From assembly GCA_031553835.1 (NCBI GenBank), contig JAVBKX010000020.1, forward strand, positions 1 through 40,861: a stretch of DNA of 40,861 nt. Direction: 5' to 3'. Each line of letters opens with the position of its first letter. Position 1 is the first letter of the stretch. A program made the position numbers and the translations under genes. Under the pieces are notes generated by a model that was given only the letters and a program-made list of their open reading frames with translations, was not told where the DNA came from and ran no database searches. Source of the stretch: JAVBKX01 sp031553835 (GTDB taxonomy: Bacteria > Bacteroidota > Bacteroidia > Bacteroidales > Azobacteroidaceae). Below are positions 33,832-40,861 of this stretch, in pieces.

Positions 33832-35022
33832 ATGAATAAAAAACTGATATTGGCCATTTTCCTTTTAGCATTGATTTTCGCCGGAATGTATTACTACAAT
33901 CGGTCGAAACCAAGGGAATATTCCTGGGAAGCCACCTATGGCCGGCATGATAAGAATCCATTTGGCTCGTATGTTTTCGACCGTATCTTAAAAGAATCCT
34001 GGCCAGAGACTTATATTCATTCCTATAAGGGTATTCCACAACTACTGGAAGAGCAAGAACTGACCAATCAGAATGTACTGATTCTTACTTCCGATCTGAG
34101 TCTCTATGAAGAAGAAATCAATAAATTATTTCAATATATTTCGGATGGACACGAGGTATTGATTGCTGCCGACTATTTTGATTACCTGCTTAGTGACACA
34201 TTGGGCTTTACGCCTAATGCCGGTTTTTCGTTCTGGTCATACTTACATCATGAGGATATCCGGAAAGATTCGCTTATGTTCCATTTTTCGGATTCTATTT
34301 TGCTAAATAAAAAATATCCTTTCCCCAGTATTAATGTACGTGGTTATTTTTCAGAAATCAAAGATTCGGCCTGGATTGTAATTGCAGAAAATGACAGCCT
34401 GCAACCTGTGCTCATGCGTTATCCGATGGGAAAAGGCAATTTGATTCTGTCTGCAACGCCAAAGATATTCACTAATTATGGCATTCTCGATCCTGATAAT
34501 AAGGAGTTTATGCTGACGGCTTTAGGATATTTGGAAGGCGCACCATTGCTGCGGACAGAACATTATGGGGCTGGCTCGGATGAAAGTTCTTCCATTTTCC
34601 GTTACATGGAAAGCAAACTTCCATTGCGATGGGCGTTGTACCTGACTTTTGCCGCCTGTTTGCTTTTTATGATTTTTACGGCCAAACGTAAACAAAAACC
34701 GATTCCGGTTATCAAAGATCCAGAAAACAGGGCATTGAGCTTTGTACGCTCTGTGGCTGAATTATACCTGAGAAAGAACAACAACACTGATATTGTATTG
34801 AAAAAATACAGCTATTGGTCCGATTTCATCAAAAAAGAATACGGATTAGACGTAATAAATTCCAGACACGATTATCCGTTTTTCGAAATATTTGCTTCTA
34901 AAACCGGAATGCCGCTCGAAGATGCCCGGAAACTTTTCAACTTATTGGATGCCATCGATGAAGATACGCATGTGACCGACGACGAGTTGATCCGGATTGT
35001 ACAACTATTGAAAATAAAATGA
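33832..35022 (+). CDS. DUF4350-containing membrane protein
   Basis: The start is ATG 33832 (MNKKLILAIFLLALIFAGMYYY), giving 396 aa. One N-terminal anchor helix is followed by an extracytoplasmic DUF4350 domain (about 35-225: NPFGSYVFDRILKESWPE, VLILTSDLSLYEEEINKLFQ, HEVLIAADYFDYLLSDTLG, GKGNLILSATPKIFTNYGIL). This is a GATase-like sensing fold. A second helix (about 268-286, ALYLTFAACLLFMIFTAKRK) is followed by a cytoplasmic helical tail. It overlaps moxR by four bases (ATGA). DUF4350 next to MoxR and DUF58 is a standard Bacteroidota combination of unknown function. Confidence 0.85.
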   Translation: MNKKLILAIFLLALIFAGMYYYNRSKPREYSWEATYGRHDKNPFGSYVFDRILKESWPETYIHSYKGIPQLLEEQELTNQNVLILTSDLSLYEEEINKLFQYISDGHEVLIAADYFDYLLSDTLGFTPNAGFSFWSYLHHEDIRKDSLMFHFSDSILLNKKYPFPSINVRGYFSEIKDSAWIVIAENDSLQPVLMRYPMGKGNLILSATPKIFTNYGILDPDNKEFMLTALGYLEGAPLLRTEHYGAGSDESSSIFRYMESKLPLRWALYLTFAACLLFMIFTAKRKQKPIPVIKDPENRALSFVRSVAELYLRKNNNTDIVLKKYSYWSDFIKKEYGLDVINSRHDYPFFEIFASKTGMPLEDARKLFNLLDAIDEDTHVTDDELIRIVQLLKIK

Positions 35023-36011
35023 CAAATACAGATAAAGCTATGGACGAAGTAAAAAACAGGTTGAATTTAACCGAATTTTCAACAGCAATCAATGAATTAA
35101 AGTCCGCAATCGCCACCGTTGTAGTCGGACAGGAAGAGACGGTAGAACTGATTCTGACCTCCATTCTTGCCGATGGACATGTATTAATAGAAGGAGTGCC
35201 GGGAGTAGCCAAAACGTTGTTGGCAAAACTCACTGCCAAGCTCATCGAAGCCGATTATTCGCGGATTCAGTTTACTCCGGACCTGATGCCCTCGGATGTA
35301 TTGGGGACTTCTGTTTTCAATGTAAAATCCTCTGAATTTGAATTTCATCAAGGGCCTGTTTTTTCAGAAATTGTATTAATCGATGAAATCAACCGGGCGC
35401 CTGCAAAAACACAAGCGGCCTTGTTTGAAGTAATGGAAGAACGGCAGGTGACAATCGATGGTTTTACCCGCACCATGAGCAAATTATATACTGTGCTCGC
35501 CACCCAAAATCCTATCGAACAGGAAGGAACGTATCGTTTGCCCGAAGCGCAACTCGACCGTTTCCTGATGAAAATTTCGGTTAATTACCCTTCTCCGGCT
35601 GAAGAACTGACAGTATTGCAACGGCATAATGAAAATAAAGGTCTGACCCAATTGAAAGACATTAAACCGGCATTAAAGAAAAAAGACATCCTGGCTTTCC
35701 GCGAATTAGTAGCGAAAGTTGTAGTGGACGAAAGTTTATTGAAATACATTACCGAAATTATCCAATCCACACGCAAAAGTCCGGCCATTTATCTTGGCGC
35801 TTCGCCACGTGCCGCCGTCGCCCTGCTCAATGCATCCAAAGCATACGCTTTGTTGCAGGGACGTGATTTTGTTACTCCCGATGACATCAAGTACATGAGT
35901 GTTCCCGTATTACAACATCGTGTTATATTATCGCCCGAAACTGAAATGGAAGGTCATGCCGCCGGATTGGTTTGCAAACGGATTGTAGAAAAAATTGAAG
36001 TGCCAAAATAA
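35019..36011 (+). CDS. moxR: MoxR-family AAA+ ATPase
   Basis: The 330-aa product is a complete MoxR ATPase: Walker A EGVPGVAKTLLAK (about 57-69), the RIQFTPDLMPSDVLG block, Walker B IVLIDEINRAPAKTQAALFE, sensor ATQNPIEQEGTYRLPEAQLD with arginine finger region RFLM, and a lid with sensor 2 (GASPRAAVALLNASKAYA). MoxR ATPases act as chaperones maturing or inserting metal cofactors in vWA-domain partners. The partner here is expected to be the DUF58 protein downstream, whose start overlaps the moxR stop by one base. An internal ATG seven codons in is an alternative start. Confidence 0.95.
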   Translation: MTNTDKAMDEVKNRLNLTEFSTAINELKSAIATVVVGQEETVELILTSILADGHVLIEGVPGVAKTLLAKLTAKLIEADYSRIQFTPDLMPSDVLGTSVFNVKSSEFEFHQGPVFSEIVLIDEINRAPAKTQAALFEVMEERQVTIDGFTRTMSKLYTVLATQNPIEQEGTYRLPEAQLDRFLMKISVNYPSPAEELTVLQRHNENKGLTQLKDIKPALKKKDILAFRELVAKVVVDESLLKYITEIIQSTRKSPAIYLGASPRAAVALLNASKAYALLQGRDFVTPDDIKYMSVPVLQHRVILSPETEMEGHAAGLVCKRIVEKIEVPK

Positions 36012-37327
36012 TGTTTCTGAACAAACGCTTTTATCTCATCATTACAGGTATAATATGCTGCTTTTTGGCAGGATACGCCAGCACTTTTATGTTTACTGTA
36101 GCGCAAATCCTGTTCGGATTGCTGATGATTGCGTGTATCTACGAATATTTCCGGTTGTTTAGAAGCAATGGAACGGTTACTTGTACCCGCGAATGTACCG
36201 ACCGATTTTCCAACGGAGATGACAATCCGGTAAAATTGCACCTGGAAAATACATATACTTTTCCTGTTACATTGCAGATCATTGATGAAATTCCGGCAAT
36301 CTTTCAAAACAGAGACGTTCTGTTTCAAATGCAAATGGATAAAAAAGACGCCAGGTTATTAACTTACACGCTGCGTCCGGTGAAAAGAGGAGTGTATGAA
36401 TTTGGAAAAGTCAATGTGCTGGTCTCCTCCAAAGTAGGATTGCTCAGCCGCAAAATTGTGACGGGGTCACCCTGCAAAGTAGCAGTATATCCGGCATATC
36501 AATGCTTGCGGAAATATGAGTTAATGGCCATTTCCAGTAAATTAACGGAAACCGGACAAAAACGGATCCGCAAAATCGGACAACAATTGGAACCCGATCA
36601 AATCCGCGATTATGTAAAAGGAGACGATTACCGAACCATCAACTGGAAAGCAACCGCCCGGCGCTCCAAACTCATGGCCAATGTATATCAGGAAGAACGC
36701 GCCCAAAATGTATATTGCCTGATCGACAAAGGCCGCCCCATGCAAGCTGCTTTTGAACGGATGACTTTATTGGATTATGCTATCAATGCATCATTAGCCT
36801 TGTCGTATGTTTCTATGATCAAGGGAGATAAAACAGGATTACTGACGTTTGAGAAACAGCAGGAGACAATAATCCCGGCATCACGCCAAAGCGGACAGAT
36901 GCAACGTATTCTCGAAACGCTGTACAGTCAGAATTCCACCTTTTCCGAAAGTGATTTTTCCGCTCTTTACCAGACGGTTATGAAACACATCAAAACGCGC
37001 GGTTTATTGATTATTTATACCAATTTTGATACTGTATCGGCGATGCAACGTCAGTTGACATTTTTGTCCATGTTGGCGAAAAAACATACGGTTATTGTAG
37101 TTTTCTTCGAAAATACGGAACTGCATGAACTCACCGATCGCCATCCCTCTGACAAAACCGAAGCTTATCAGCAAGTGATTGCAGAAAAAATGGAGCATGA
37201 AAAAAATCTGATTGTCAGCAAATTAAGAAAATTCAATATCATTTCAATCCTTACTCATCCATCGCATCTCACTGTAGATGTAATCAATAAATATTTGGAA
37301 ATTAAAGCACAGGGGCTGAGCTTTTAA
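36011..37327 (+). CDS. DUF58 protein, vWA-like partner of MoxR
   Basis: Two membrane helices at the N-terminus (about 7-50) precede a beta-rich segment (about 60-150) and the DUF58 block (about 185-240: RIRKIGQQLEPDQIRDYVKG, DDYRTINWKATARRSKLMAN). The remaining residues form a vWA-like domain (about 240-415: VYCLIDKGRPMQ, YAINASLALSYVSMIKGDKTG, RGLLIIYTNFDT). The DxS metal site of true vWA domains appears altered to DKG. MoxR, DUF58 and vWA proteins form conserved envelope-linked operons. The start overlaps moxR by one base, and this is the last gene of the operon. No terminator hairpin is seen in the 52 bp before the convergent gene. Confidence 0.9.
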   Translation: MFLNKRFYLIITGIICCFLAGYASTFMFTVAQILFGLLMIACIYEYFRLFRSNGTVTCTRECTDRFSNGDDNPVKLHLENTYTFPVTLQIIDEIPAIFQNRDVLFQMQMDKKDARLLTYTLRPVKRGVYEFGKVNVLVSSKVGLLSRKIVTGSPCKVAVYPAYQCLRKYELMAISSKLTETGQKRIRKIGQQLEPDQIRDYVKGDDYRTINWKATARRSKLMANVYQEERAQNVYCLIDKGRPMQAAFERMTLLDYAINASLALSYVSMIKGDKTGLLTFEKQQETIIPASRQSGQMQRILETLYSQNSTFSESDFSALYQTVMKHIKTRGLLIIYTNFDTVSAMQRQLTFLSMLAKKHTVIVVFFENTELHELTDRHPSDKTEAYQQVIAEKMEHEKNLIVSKLRKFNIISILTHPSHLTVDVINKYLEIKAQGLSF

Positions 37328-37379
37328 AAACGAATTCAATATCCATGCTGTACCTACTTATGATATCCTCAGTTTATAA

Positions 37380-38300
37380 TCATCCGACTTTCCCCCTGCA
37401 AAAAATCCCCAGCGGCAACCGTCTGCCAGCCCGGTCTGTAACATACAATTCGCCCGATTCGATATTTTTCATATTAGGAAAATAATCCCGTACCAAATTT
37501 TCAGCAATCAGGGAAGAAAATCCCATAGAATAAAGATTCAGCACACAAAAGCCACAATCCGGATCTAACAATTGGCTACAAGCTTCCATCAATTCGGCAA
37601 TATTTTCTTCCAGAATCCAGCGCTCGCCATCGGGTCCACGCCCATAAGCGGGAGGATCGAGAATAATTCCCTGATAGGTTTTGCCCCGTTTCACTTCCCG
37701 TTTCACAAATTTCAACGCATCTTCCAATACCCACCGGATATTATCCAATCCGGAAGCTTCCATGTTTTCGCGCGACCAACTTAACACTTGTTTTACAGAA
37801 TCCACGTGGGTAACATCTGCTCCGGCAGCTTTTGCGGCCAACGAAGCGCCGCCGGTGTAGGCGAATAAATTGAGAATGGAGAGTTGAGAATGGTGCGTTT
37901 GTTTCATTGAGGAAATTACATCTAGGATATAATCCCAATTGACAGCTTGTTCGGGAAAAATTCCCACATGTTTGAATGAAGTTAATCCCAAGCGGAATTT
38001 CAATCTGTTGCCCGCACTTTGCCCCTTGCACCCTGCATCATACTCTACAAACCACTGTTGCGACATTCCCGGTTGCAACAACCATTCTCCTTTTTCTTCT
38101 GCACCTGCCGATTTTCCTTTTTCTTTCTTAAAATAAGCATGCGCCAATTTTTCCCATTCGTTTTCAGGCAATGCTTTACGCCACACCGCCTGAGGTTCGG
38201 GACGGCGAAGAATGTATTTCCCAAAACGTTCCAGTTTTTCATAAACACCGGAGTCAATCAATTCATAATCAGAAAAATGTAGAGGAATCAGCAGTTGCAT
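37380..38300 (-). CDS. SAM-dependent (RlmI-like, COG1092) RNA methyltransferase with two repeat-encoded insertions
   Basis: The start is ATG 38300 (MQLLIPLHFSDYELIDSGVY), giving 306 aa. The N-terminal part has the family's FGKYILRRPEPQAVW and LTSFKHVGIFPEQAVNW. The Rossmann methyltransferase domain has motif I NLFAYTGGASLAAKAAGADV, VDSVKQ, and the N/D-P-P-Y type catalytic loop IILDPPAYGRGP. It probably methylates cytosine in rRNA, as RlmI does, though the target is not known here. Two unusual stretches, DAGCKGQSAGN (just before LKFRLGLTSF) and HSQLSI (just before motif I), are encoded by period-7 nucleotide arrays and fall in loops. They look like insertions tolerated because they do not break the core. 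It is convergent with the MoxR operon. Confidence 0.87.
   Translation of the reverse strand: MQLLIPLHFSDYELIDSGVYEKLERFGKYILRRPEPQAVWRKALPENEWEKLAHAYFKKEKGKSAGAEEKGEWLLQPGMSQQWFVEYDAGCKGQSAGNRLKFRLGLTSFKHVGIFPEQAVNWDYILDVISSMKQTHHSQLSILNLFAYTGGASLAAKAAGADVTHVDSVKQVLSWSRENMEASGLDNIRWVLEDALKFVKREVKRGKTYQGIILDPPAYGRGPDGERWILEENIAELMEACSQLLDPDCGFCVLNLYSMGFSSLIAENLVRDYFPNMKNIESGELYVTDRAGRRLPLGIFCRGKVG
37872..37892 (+). repeat. Heptanucleotide array within the methyltransferase gene (near motif I)
   Basis: The units are GAGAATG, GAGAGTT, GAGAATG on the plus strand (the gene is on the minus strand, where it encodes HSQLSIL). Same sequence family as the arrays at 21284 and 13986. Confidence 0.75.
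38014..38041 (+). repeat. Heptanucleotide array within the methyltransferase gene (N-terminal loop)
   Basis: The units are GCACTTT, GCCCCTT, GCACCCT, GCATCAT: four degenerate 7-bp units, read on the minus strand as DAGCKGQSAG. Same family as the arrays at 7734, 8228 and 8316. Confidence 0.75.
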
Positions 38301-38316
38301 AAATCTTTGAATTTGC

Positions 38317-38409
38317 ATAGAACACAGATGACGCGGATAACACTGAATCTCACAGAATAATTTAAACCAACGGTGATAATCTGCGTTATCCGTGTCATCC
38401 GTGTTCTAT
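38317..38409. repeat. 25-bp inverted repeat between the methyltransferase and glyS
   Basis: Arms 38317-38341 and 38385-38409 are complementary at 23 of 25 positions (one A-C mismatch, one G-U-type). Each arm is a mixture of near-repeats (GATGACGCGGATAAC, CATCCGTGTTC). It lies between divergent gene starts, so it cannot be a terminator for either gene and is better seen as a dispersed repeat. Confidence 0.7.
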
Positions 38410-38505
38410 CCGTAAAAGTAACGGATTATTTTAAAATATTAACTACATTCCTGTATTTTTCATGCTTCTTTTCCCTATTTATCATACTTTTTCCTTAGAA
38501 AAAAT

Positions 38506-38513
38506 TACCTTTG
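38506..38513 (+). promoter_or_regulatory. Bacteroidota-type -7 box for glyS
   Basis: TACCTTTG lies about 70 bp before the glyS ATG. The leader between them contains a small hairpin TGGCG-TTTTT-CGCCA (38523-38537) and a heptanucleotide array. Confidence 0.55.
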
Positions 38514-38546
38514 CACAGATTTTGGCGTTTTTCGCCAGTTTGGTCA

Positions 38547-38574
38547 TTAGTTTTTAATTTTTAGTTTTTAGTTT
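38547..38574 (+). repeat. Heptanucleotide array in the glyS leader
   Basis: The units are TTAGTTT, TTAATTT, TTAGTTT, TTAGTTT. The array ends 7 bp before the glyS start codon. It is an AT-only member of the same period-7 class. Confidence 0.7.
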
Positions 38575-38581
38575 TGTATAT

Positions 38582-40129
38582 ATGGCTCAACAAGAGGATG
38601 TTTTTAAAAAAATAGTTTCCCATTGCAAGGAATATGGTTTTGTATTCCCTTCTTCTGAAATATATGATGGTTTAGGCGCTGTATATGATTACGGTCAATA
38701 TGGTGTGGAACTGAAAAATAATATCAAAAAATACTGGTGGGATAGTATGACATTATTGAATGAAAATGTCGTAGGCATCGATTCCGCCATTTTTATGCAT
38801 CCGACTATTTGGAAAGCCTCCGGACACGTGGATGCTTTCAACGATCCGTTGATTGACAACAAAGATTCTAAAAAACGGTATCGCGCCGACGTGTTGATCG
38901 AAGAACAAATTGCTAAATTCGAAGATAAAATTAATAAGGAAGTTGAAAAAGCGGCTAAACGTTTTGGTGAAGCTTTCAGCGAACAACAATTCCGCGAAAC
39001 GAATGCTCGTGTACTGGAATATGCTGAAAAGAAAAATCAATTGCACGAACGGTTTGCTAAAGCACTGAACGACAGCAACCTCGAAGATCTTCGCCAGATT
39101 ATTTTAGATTACGAAATTGTTTGCCCGATTTCCGGAACGCGCAACTGGACAGAAGTTCGCCAATTCAACCTGATGTTTGCTACCGAAATGGGATCAACAT
39201 CCGATGGAGCGCTGAAAGTTTACCTTCGTCCTGAAACTGCGCAGGGTATTTTCGTGAACTTCCTGAATGTACAAAAAAGCGGACGGATGAAAATTCCGTT
39301 CGGTATCGCTCAAATCGGAAAAGCTTTCCGCAATGAGATCGTTGCCCGTCAGTTCATTTTCCGGATGCGCGAATTCGAACAAATGGAAATGCAATTTTTT
39401 GTGCGCCCGGGAGAAGAACTCGACTGGTTTGCCAAATGGAAAACAATCCGCTTGAAATGGCATAAAGCCTTGGGATTCGGCGACAAAAAATATCGTTATC
39501 ACGATCACGAAAAATTAGCGCATTATGCTAATGCGGCTACCGATATTGAATTTGAAATGCCATTTGGCTTCAAAGAAGTGGAAGGAATTCATTCCCGCAC
39601 CGATTTCGATTTGAGCAGTCATGAAAAATATTCGGGTAAAAAAATACAGTATTTTGATCCGGAACTGAATCAATCGTATGTGCCTTACGTCATTGAAACA
39701 TCGATTGGAGTGGACCGTATGTTCCTCAGCATCATGACCGGTTCATATTGCGAAGAAGTGCTTCCTGACGGAGAAACCCGCGTGGTCTTAAAATTGCCAC
39801 CCGTATTGGCGCCCGTAAAATTAGCCGTATTACCCTTGGTAAAAAAAGACGGCCTTCCCGAAAAAGCCCGCGAAATCATGGATGAATTGAAATTTGAATT
39901 CAATTGCCAATACGATGAAAAAGATTCGATCGGGAAACGCTATCGCCGGCAAGATGCCATTGGTACTCCGTATTGTATCACTATTGACCATGATTCGCTG
40001 AATGACAATTGCGTAACGATCCGTTACCGCGACACGATGGAACAAGACCGCGTGCCTATCGGCCAGTTGCGCGATATTATCGCCGATAAAGTCAGCATGA
40101 AAAATTTACTCAAAAAAATAGTTGAATAA
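38582..40129 (+). CDS. glyS: Glycyl-tRNA synthetase (single-chain type)
   Basis: This is the homodimeric eukaryote/archaea-like form, not the alpha-beta bacterial form. It charges tRNA-Gly. Seen are the N-terminal SHCKEYGFVFPSSEIYDGLG, VYDYGQYGVELKNNIKKYWW, the class II motif 2 region AFRNEIVARQFIFRMREFEQ, the Thr/Ser-rich GTRNWTEVRQFNLMF, and motif 3 PYVIETSIGVDRMFLSI. An anticodon-binding domain occupies about 405-515 (KLAVLPLVKKDGLPEKAREI). At 515 aa it matches Bacteroidota homologues. A charged, helical segment at about 105-185 is the family's usual catalytic-domain insertion. The lemA gene starts within its last base. Confidence 0.96.
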   Translation: MAQQEDVFKKIVSHCKEYGFVFPSSEIYDGLGAVYDYGQYGVELKNNIKKYWWDSMTLLNENVVGIDSAIFMHPTIWKASGHVDAFNDPLIDNKDSKKRYRADVLIEEQIAKFEDKINKEVEKAAKRFGEAFSEQQFRETNARVLEYAEKKNQLHERFAKALNDSNLEDLRQIILDYEIVCPISGTRNWTEVRQFNLMFATEMGSTSDGALKVYLRPETAQGIFVNFLNVQKSGRMKIPFGIAQIGKAFRNEIVARQFIFRMREFEQMEMQFFVRPGEELDWFAKWKTIRLKWHKALGFGDKKYRYHDHEKLAHYANAATDIEFEMPFGFKEVEGIHSRTDFDLSSHEKYSGKKIQYFDPELNQSYVPYVIETSIGVDRMFLSIMTGSYCEEVLPDGETRVVLKLPPVLAPVKLAVLPLVKKDGLPEKAREIMDELKFEFNCQYDEKDSIGKRYRRQDAIGTPYCITIDHDSLNDNCVTIRYRDTMEQDRVPIGQLRDIIADKVSMKNLLKKIVE

Positions 40130-40719
40130 TGAAAAAATCGTTAGTCGTTATTGTAGTATTAGTAGCCTTGGTTGCTATTGCTTTTTTTTGGTACACCGGC
40201 ACTTATAACAAATTAGTCACAGCCGATGAAAAGGTTACCGCCCAATGGGGAAATGTAGAAAGCCAATATCAACGCCGTTCGGATTTGATACCCAATTTGG
40301 TTTCCACTGTAAAAGGATACGCTACTCACGAAGAAAAAACGTTGACAGAAGTAGTAGAAGCGCGAGCTAAAGCGACTCAGGTAACTGTTGATCCAACAAA
40401 TATCACTCCCGAAGCATTAGCCCAATTCCAATCGGCGCAAAGCGGAGTAAGTTCGGCATTATCCCGTTTGCTGGTGAGCGTGGAAGCCTATCCCGATTTG
40501 AAAGCCAATCACAATTTCCTGGATTTGCAAACTCAACTGGAAGGCACTGAAAACCGCATCGCTACAGAGCGTATGCGTTTCAACGAAAGCGCCCGCGAAT
40601 TCAATACAATGATGAGGCACTTTCCGGCCAACATGGTAGCCTCCATGTCAGGATTCAAAGAAAAACCTTATTTCAAATCGGAAGAAGGAGCAGAAAAAGC
40701 GCCGAAAGTGGAATTTTGA
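40129..40719 (+). CDS. lemA: LemA family membrane protein
   Basis: The 196-aa product has one N-terminal membrane helix (about 5-22, VVIVVLVALVAIAFFWY) and the LemA helical domain (NKLVTADEKVTAQWGNVESQ, YQRRSDLIPNLVSTVKGYA, HEEKTLTEVVEARAKAT, YPDLKANHNFLDLQTQLEGT, ENRIATERMRFNESAREFN). The family is usually paired with a TPM-domain (YgcG-like) or metalloprotease gene, which could lie just beyond the right edge. The start ATG overlaps the glyS stop by one base, so the two are translationally coupled, which is not a functional pairing I know of. The function of LemA is unsettled. Confidence 0.93.
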   Translation: MKKSLVVIVVLVALVAIAFFWYTGTYNKLVTADEKVTAQWGNVESQYQRRSDLIPNLVSTVKGYATHEEKTLTEVVEARAKATQVTVDPTNITPEALAQFQSAQSGVSSALSRLLVSVEAYPDLKANHNFLDLQTQLEGTENRIATERMRFNESAREFNTMMRHFPANMVASMSGFKEKPYFKSEEGAEKAPKVEF

Positions 40720-40756
40720 GAAATGAAAAAATGAAGGTAATGAAAAAACTTAACAA

Positions 40757-40819
40757 CTATGGATTGAAAATCCATAGGTTGGATTGCGAATGAAATTCGC
40801 AGTGTCGACTAGAAGTCGA
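40757..40819. repeat. REP-like cluster of three small hairpins
   Basis: Hairpin one: CTATGGATT-GAA-AATCCATAG (40757-40777). Hairpin two: TGCGAAT-GAA-ATTCGCA (40785-40801). Hairpin three: TCGACT-AGA-AGTCGA (40805-40819). All three have three-nucleotide loops (GAA, GAA, AGA). Their regular spacing suggests a dispersed palindromic element; the window ends before its right side can be judged. Confidence 0.65.
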
Positions 40820-40861
40820 TTGGAAAATATAAACTAAAGTTCATTGAAATTATTCGAGAAT

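Noticed and set aside
38317..38409. Terminator between the methyltransferase and glyS
   Set aside because: The two genes start away from each other here, so no transcript should end at this point; it is treated as a dispersed inverted repeat.
40720..40750. A further short period-7 array after lemA
   Set aside because: The ATGAA-like words recur at about 8 bp and can arise by chance in A-rich sequence, so it was left out of the heptanucleotide set.

Overview
The window is chromosomal DNA of a member of the Bacteroidota, most likely order Bacteroidales. Several things point there: repeated TAnnTTTG -7 promoter boxes, a short Hc1-type histone H1-like protein, a long (1100 aa) SecA ending in a SEC-C zinc motif, DUF4105, DUF4350 and DUF1080 families, an LptD of the long Bacteroidota type, and scarce Shine-Dalgarno sequences. 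Species cannot be assigned from the sequence alone.

Layout. 1-5252 is accessory: the tail of a probable RHS-type polymorphic toxin with an HExxH metallopeptidase-like end, a small lipoprotein, the 3' remnant of an IS4-family transposase, and a 1147-aa secreted RHS/YD-like protein. 5383-13245 runs rightward: a secreted ThuA-DUF1080 protein, a DUF4105 membrane protein, an alkaline-phosphatase-fold protein that has lost its catalytic and most metal residues, and secA with a clear terminator. 13295-14009 is a gene-poor junction with a broken DUF4143 ATPase remnant, a 23-bp tandem repeat and REP-like hairpins. 14010-21278 is an envelope locus: lptD and an HD hydrolase leftward; then a lipoprotein, a NamZ-like DUF1343 enzyme, a peptidoglycan amidase and an MlaD/MCE protein rightward. 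dnaA follows (21790-23196).

23299-29930 is leftward: phoH, purC, aroE and a very large TPR/DUF3857/transglutaminase protein. 30219-37327 is rightward: the Hc1 gene, a queuosine-precursor transporter (yhhQ family) with a probable preQ1-I riboswitch in its leader, and a tightly overlapped six-gene operon (SpoIIM-like, polytopic membrane protein, DUF4129, DUF4350, MoxR ATPase, DUF58). A leftward SAM methyltransferase, then rightward glycyl-tRNA synthetase and LemA, close the window, which ends in a second REP-like hairpin cluster.

Most coding content is ordinary housekeeping. The unusual signals are (1) short arrays of degenerate 7-bp repeats, mostly about four units (28 bp), at eight places, three of them inside coding sequence and one at a gene's 3' end; (2) the probable preQ1 riboswitch, whose pseudoknot can be drawn by eye; (3) the phosphatase-fold pseudoenzyme directly upstream of secA; (4) the RHS-tail metallopeptidase beside a candidate immunity lipoprotein. 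No CRISPR array, rRNA, tRNA or intact mobile element was found.
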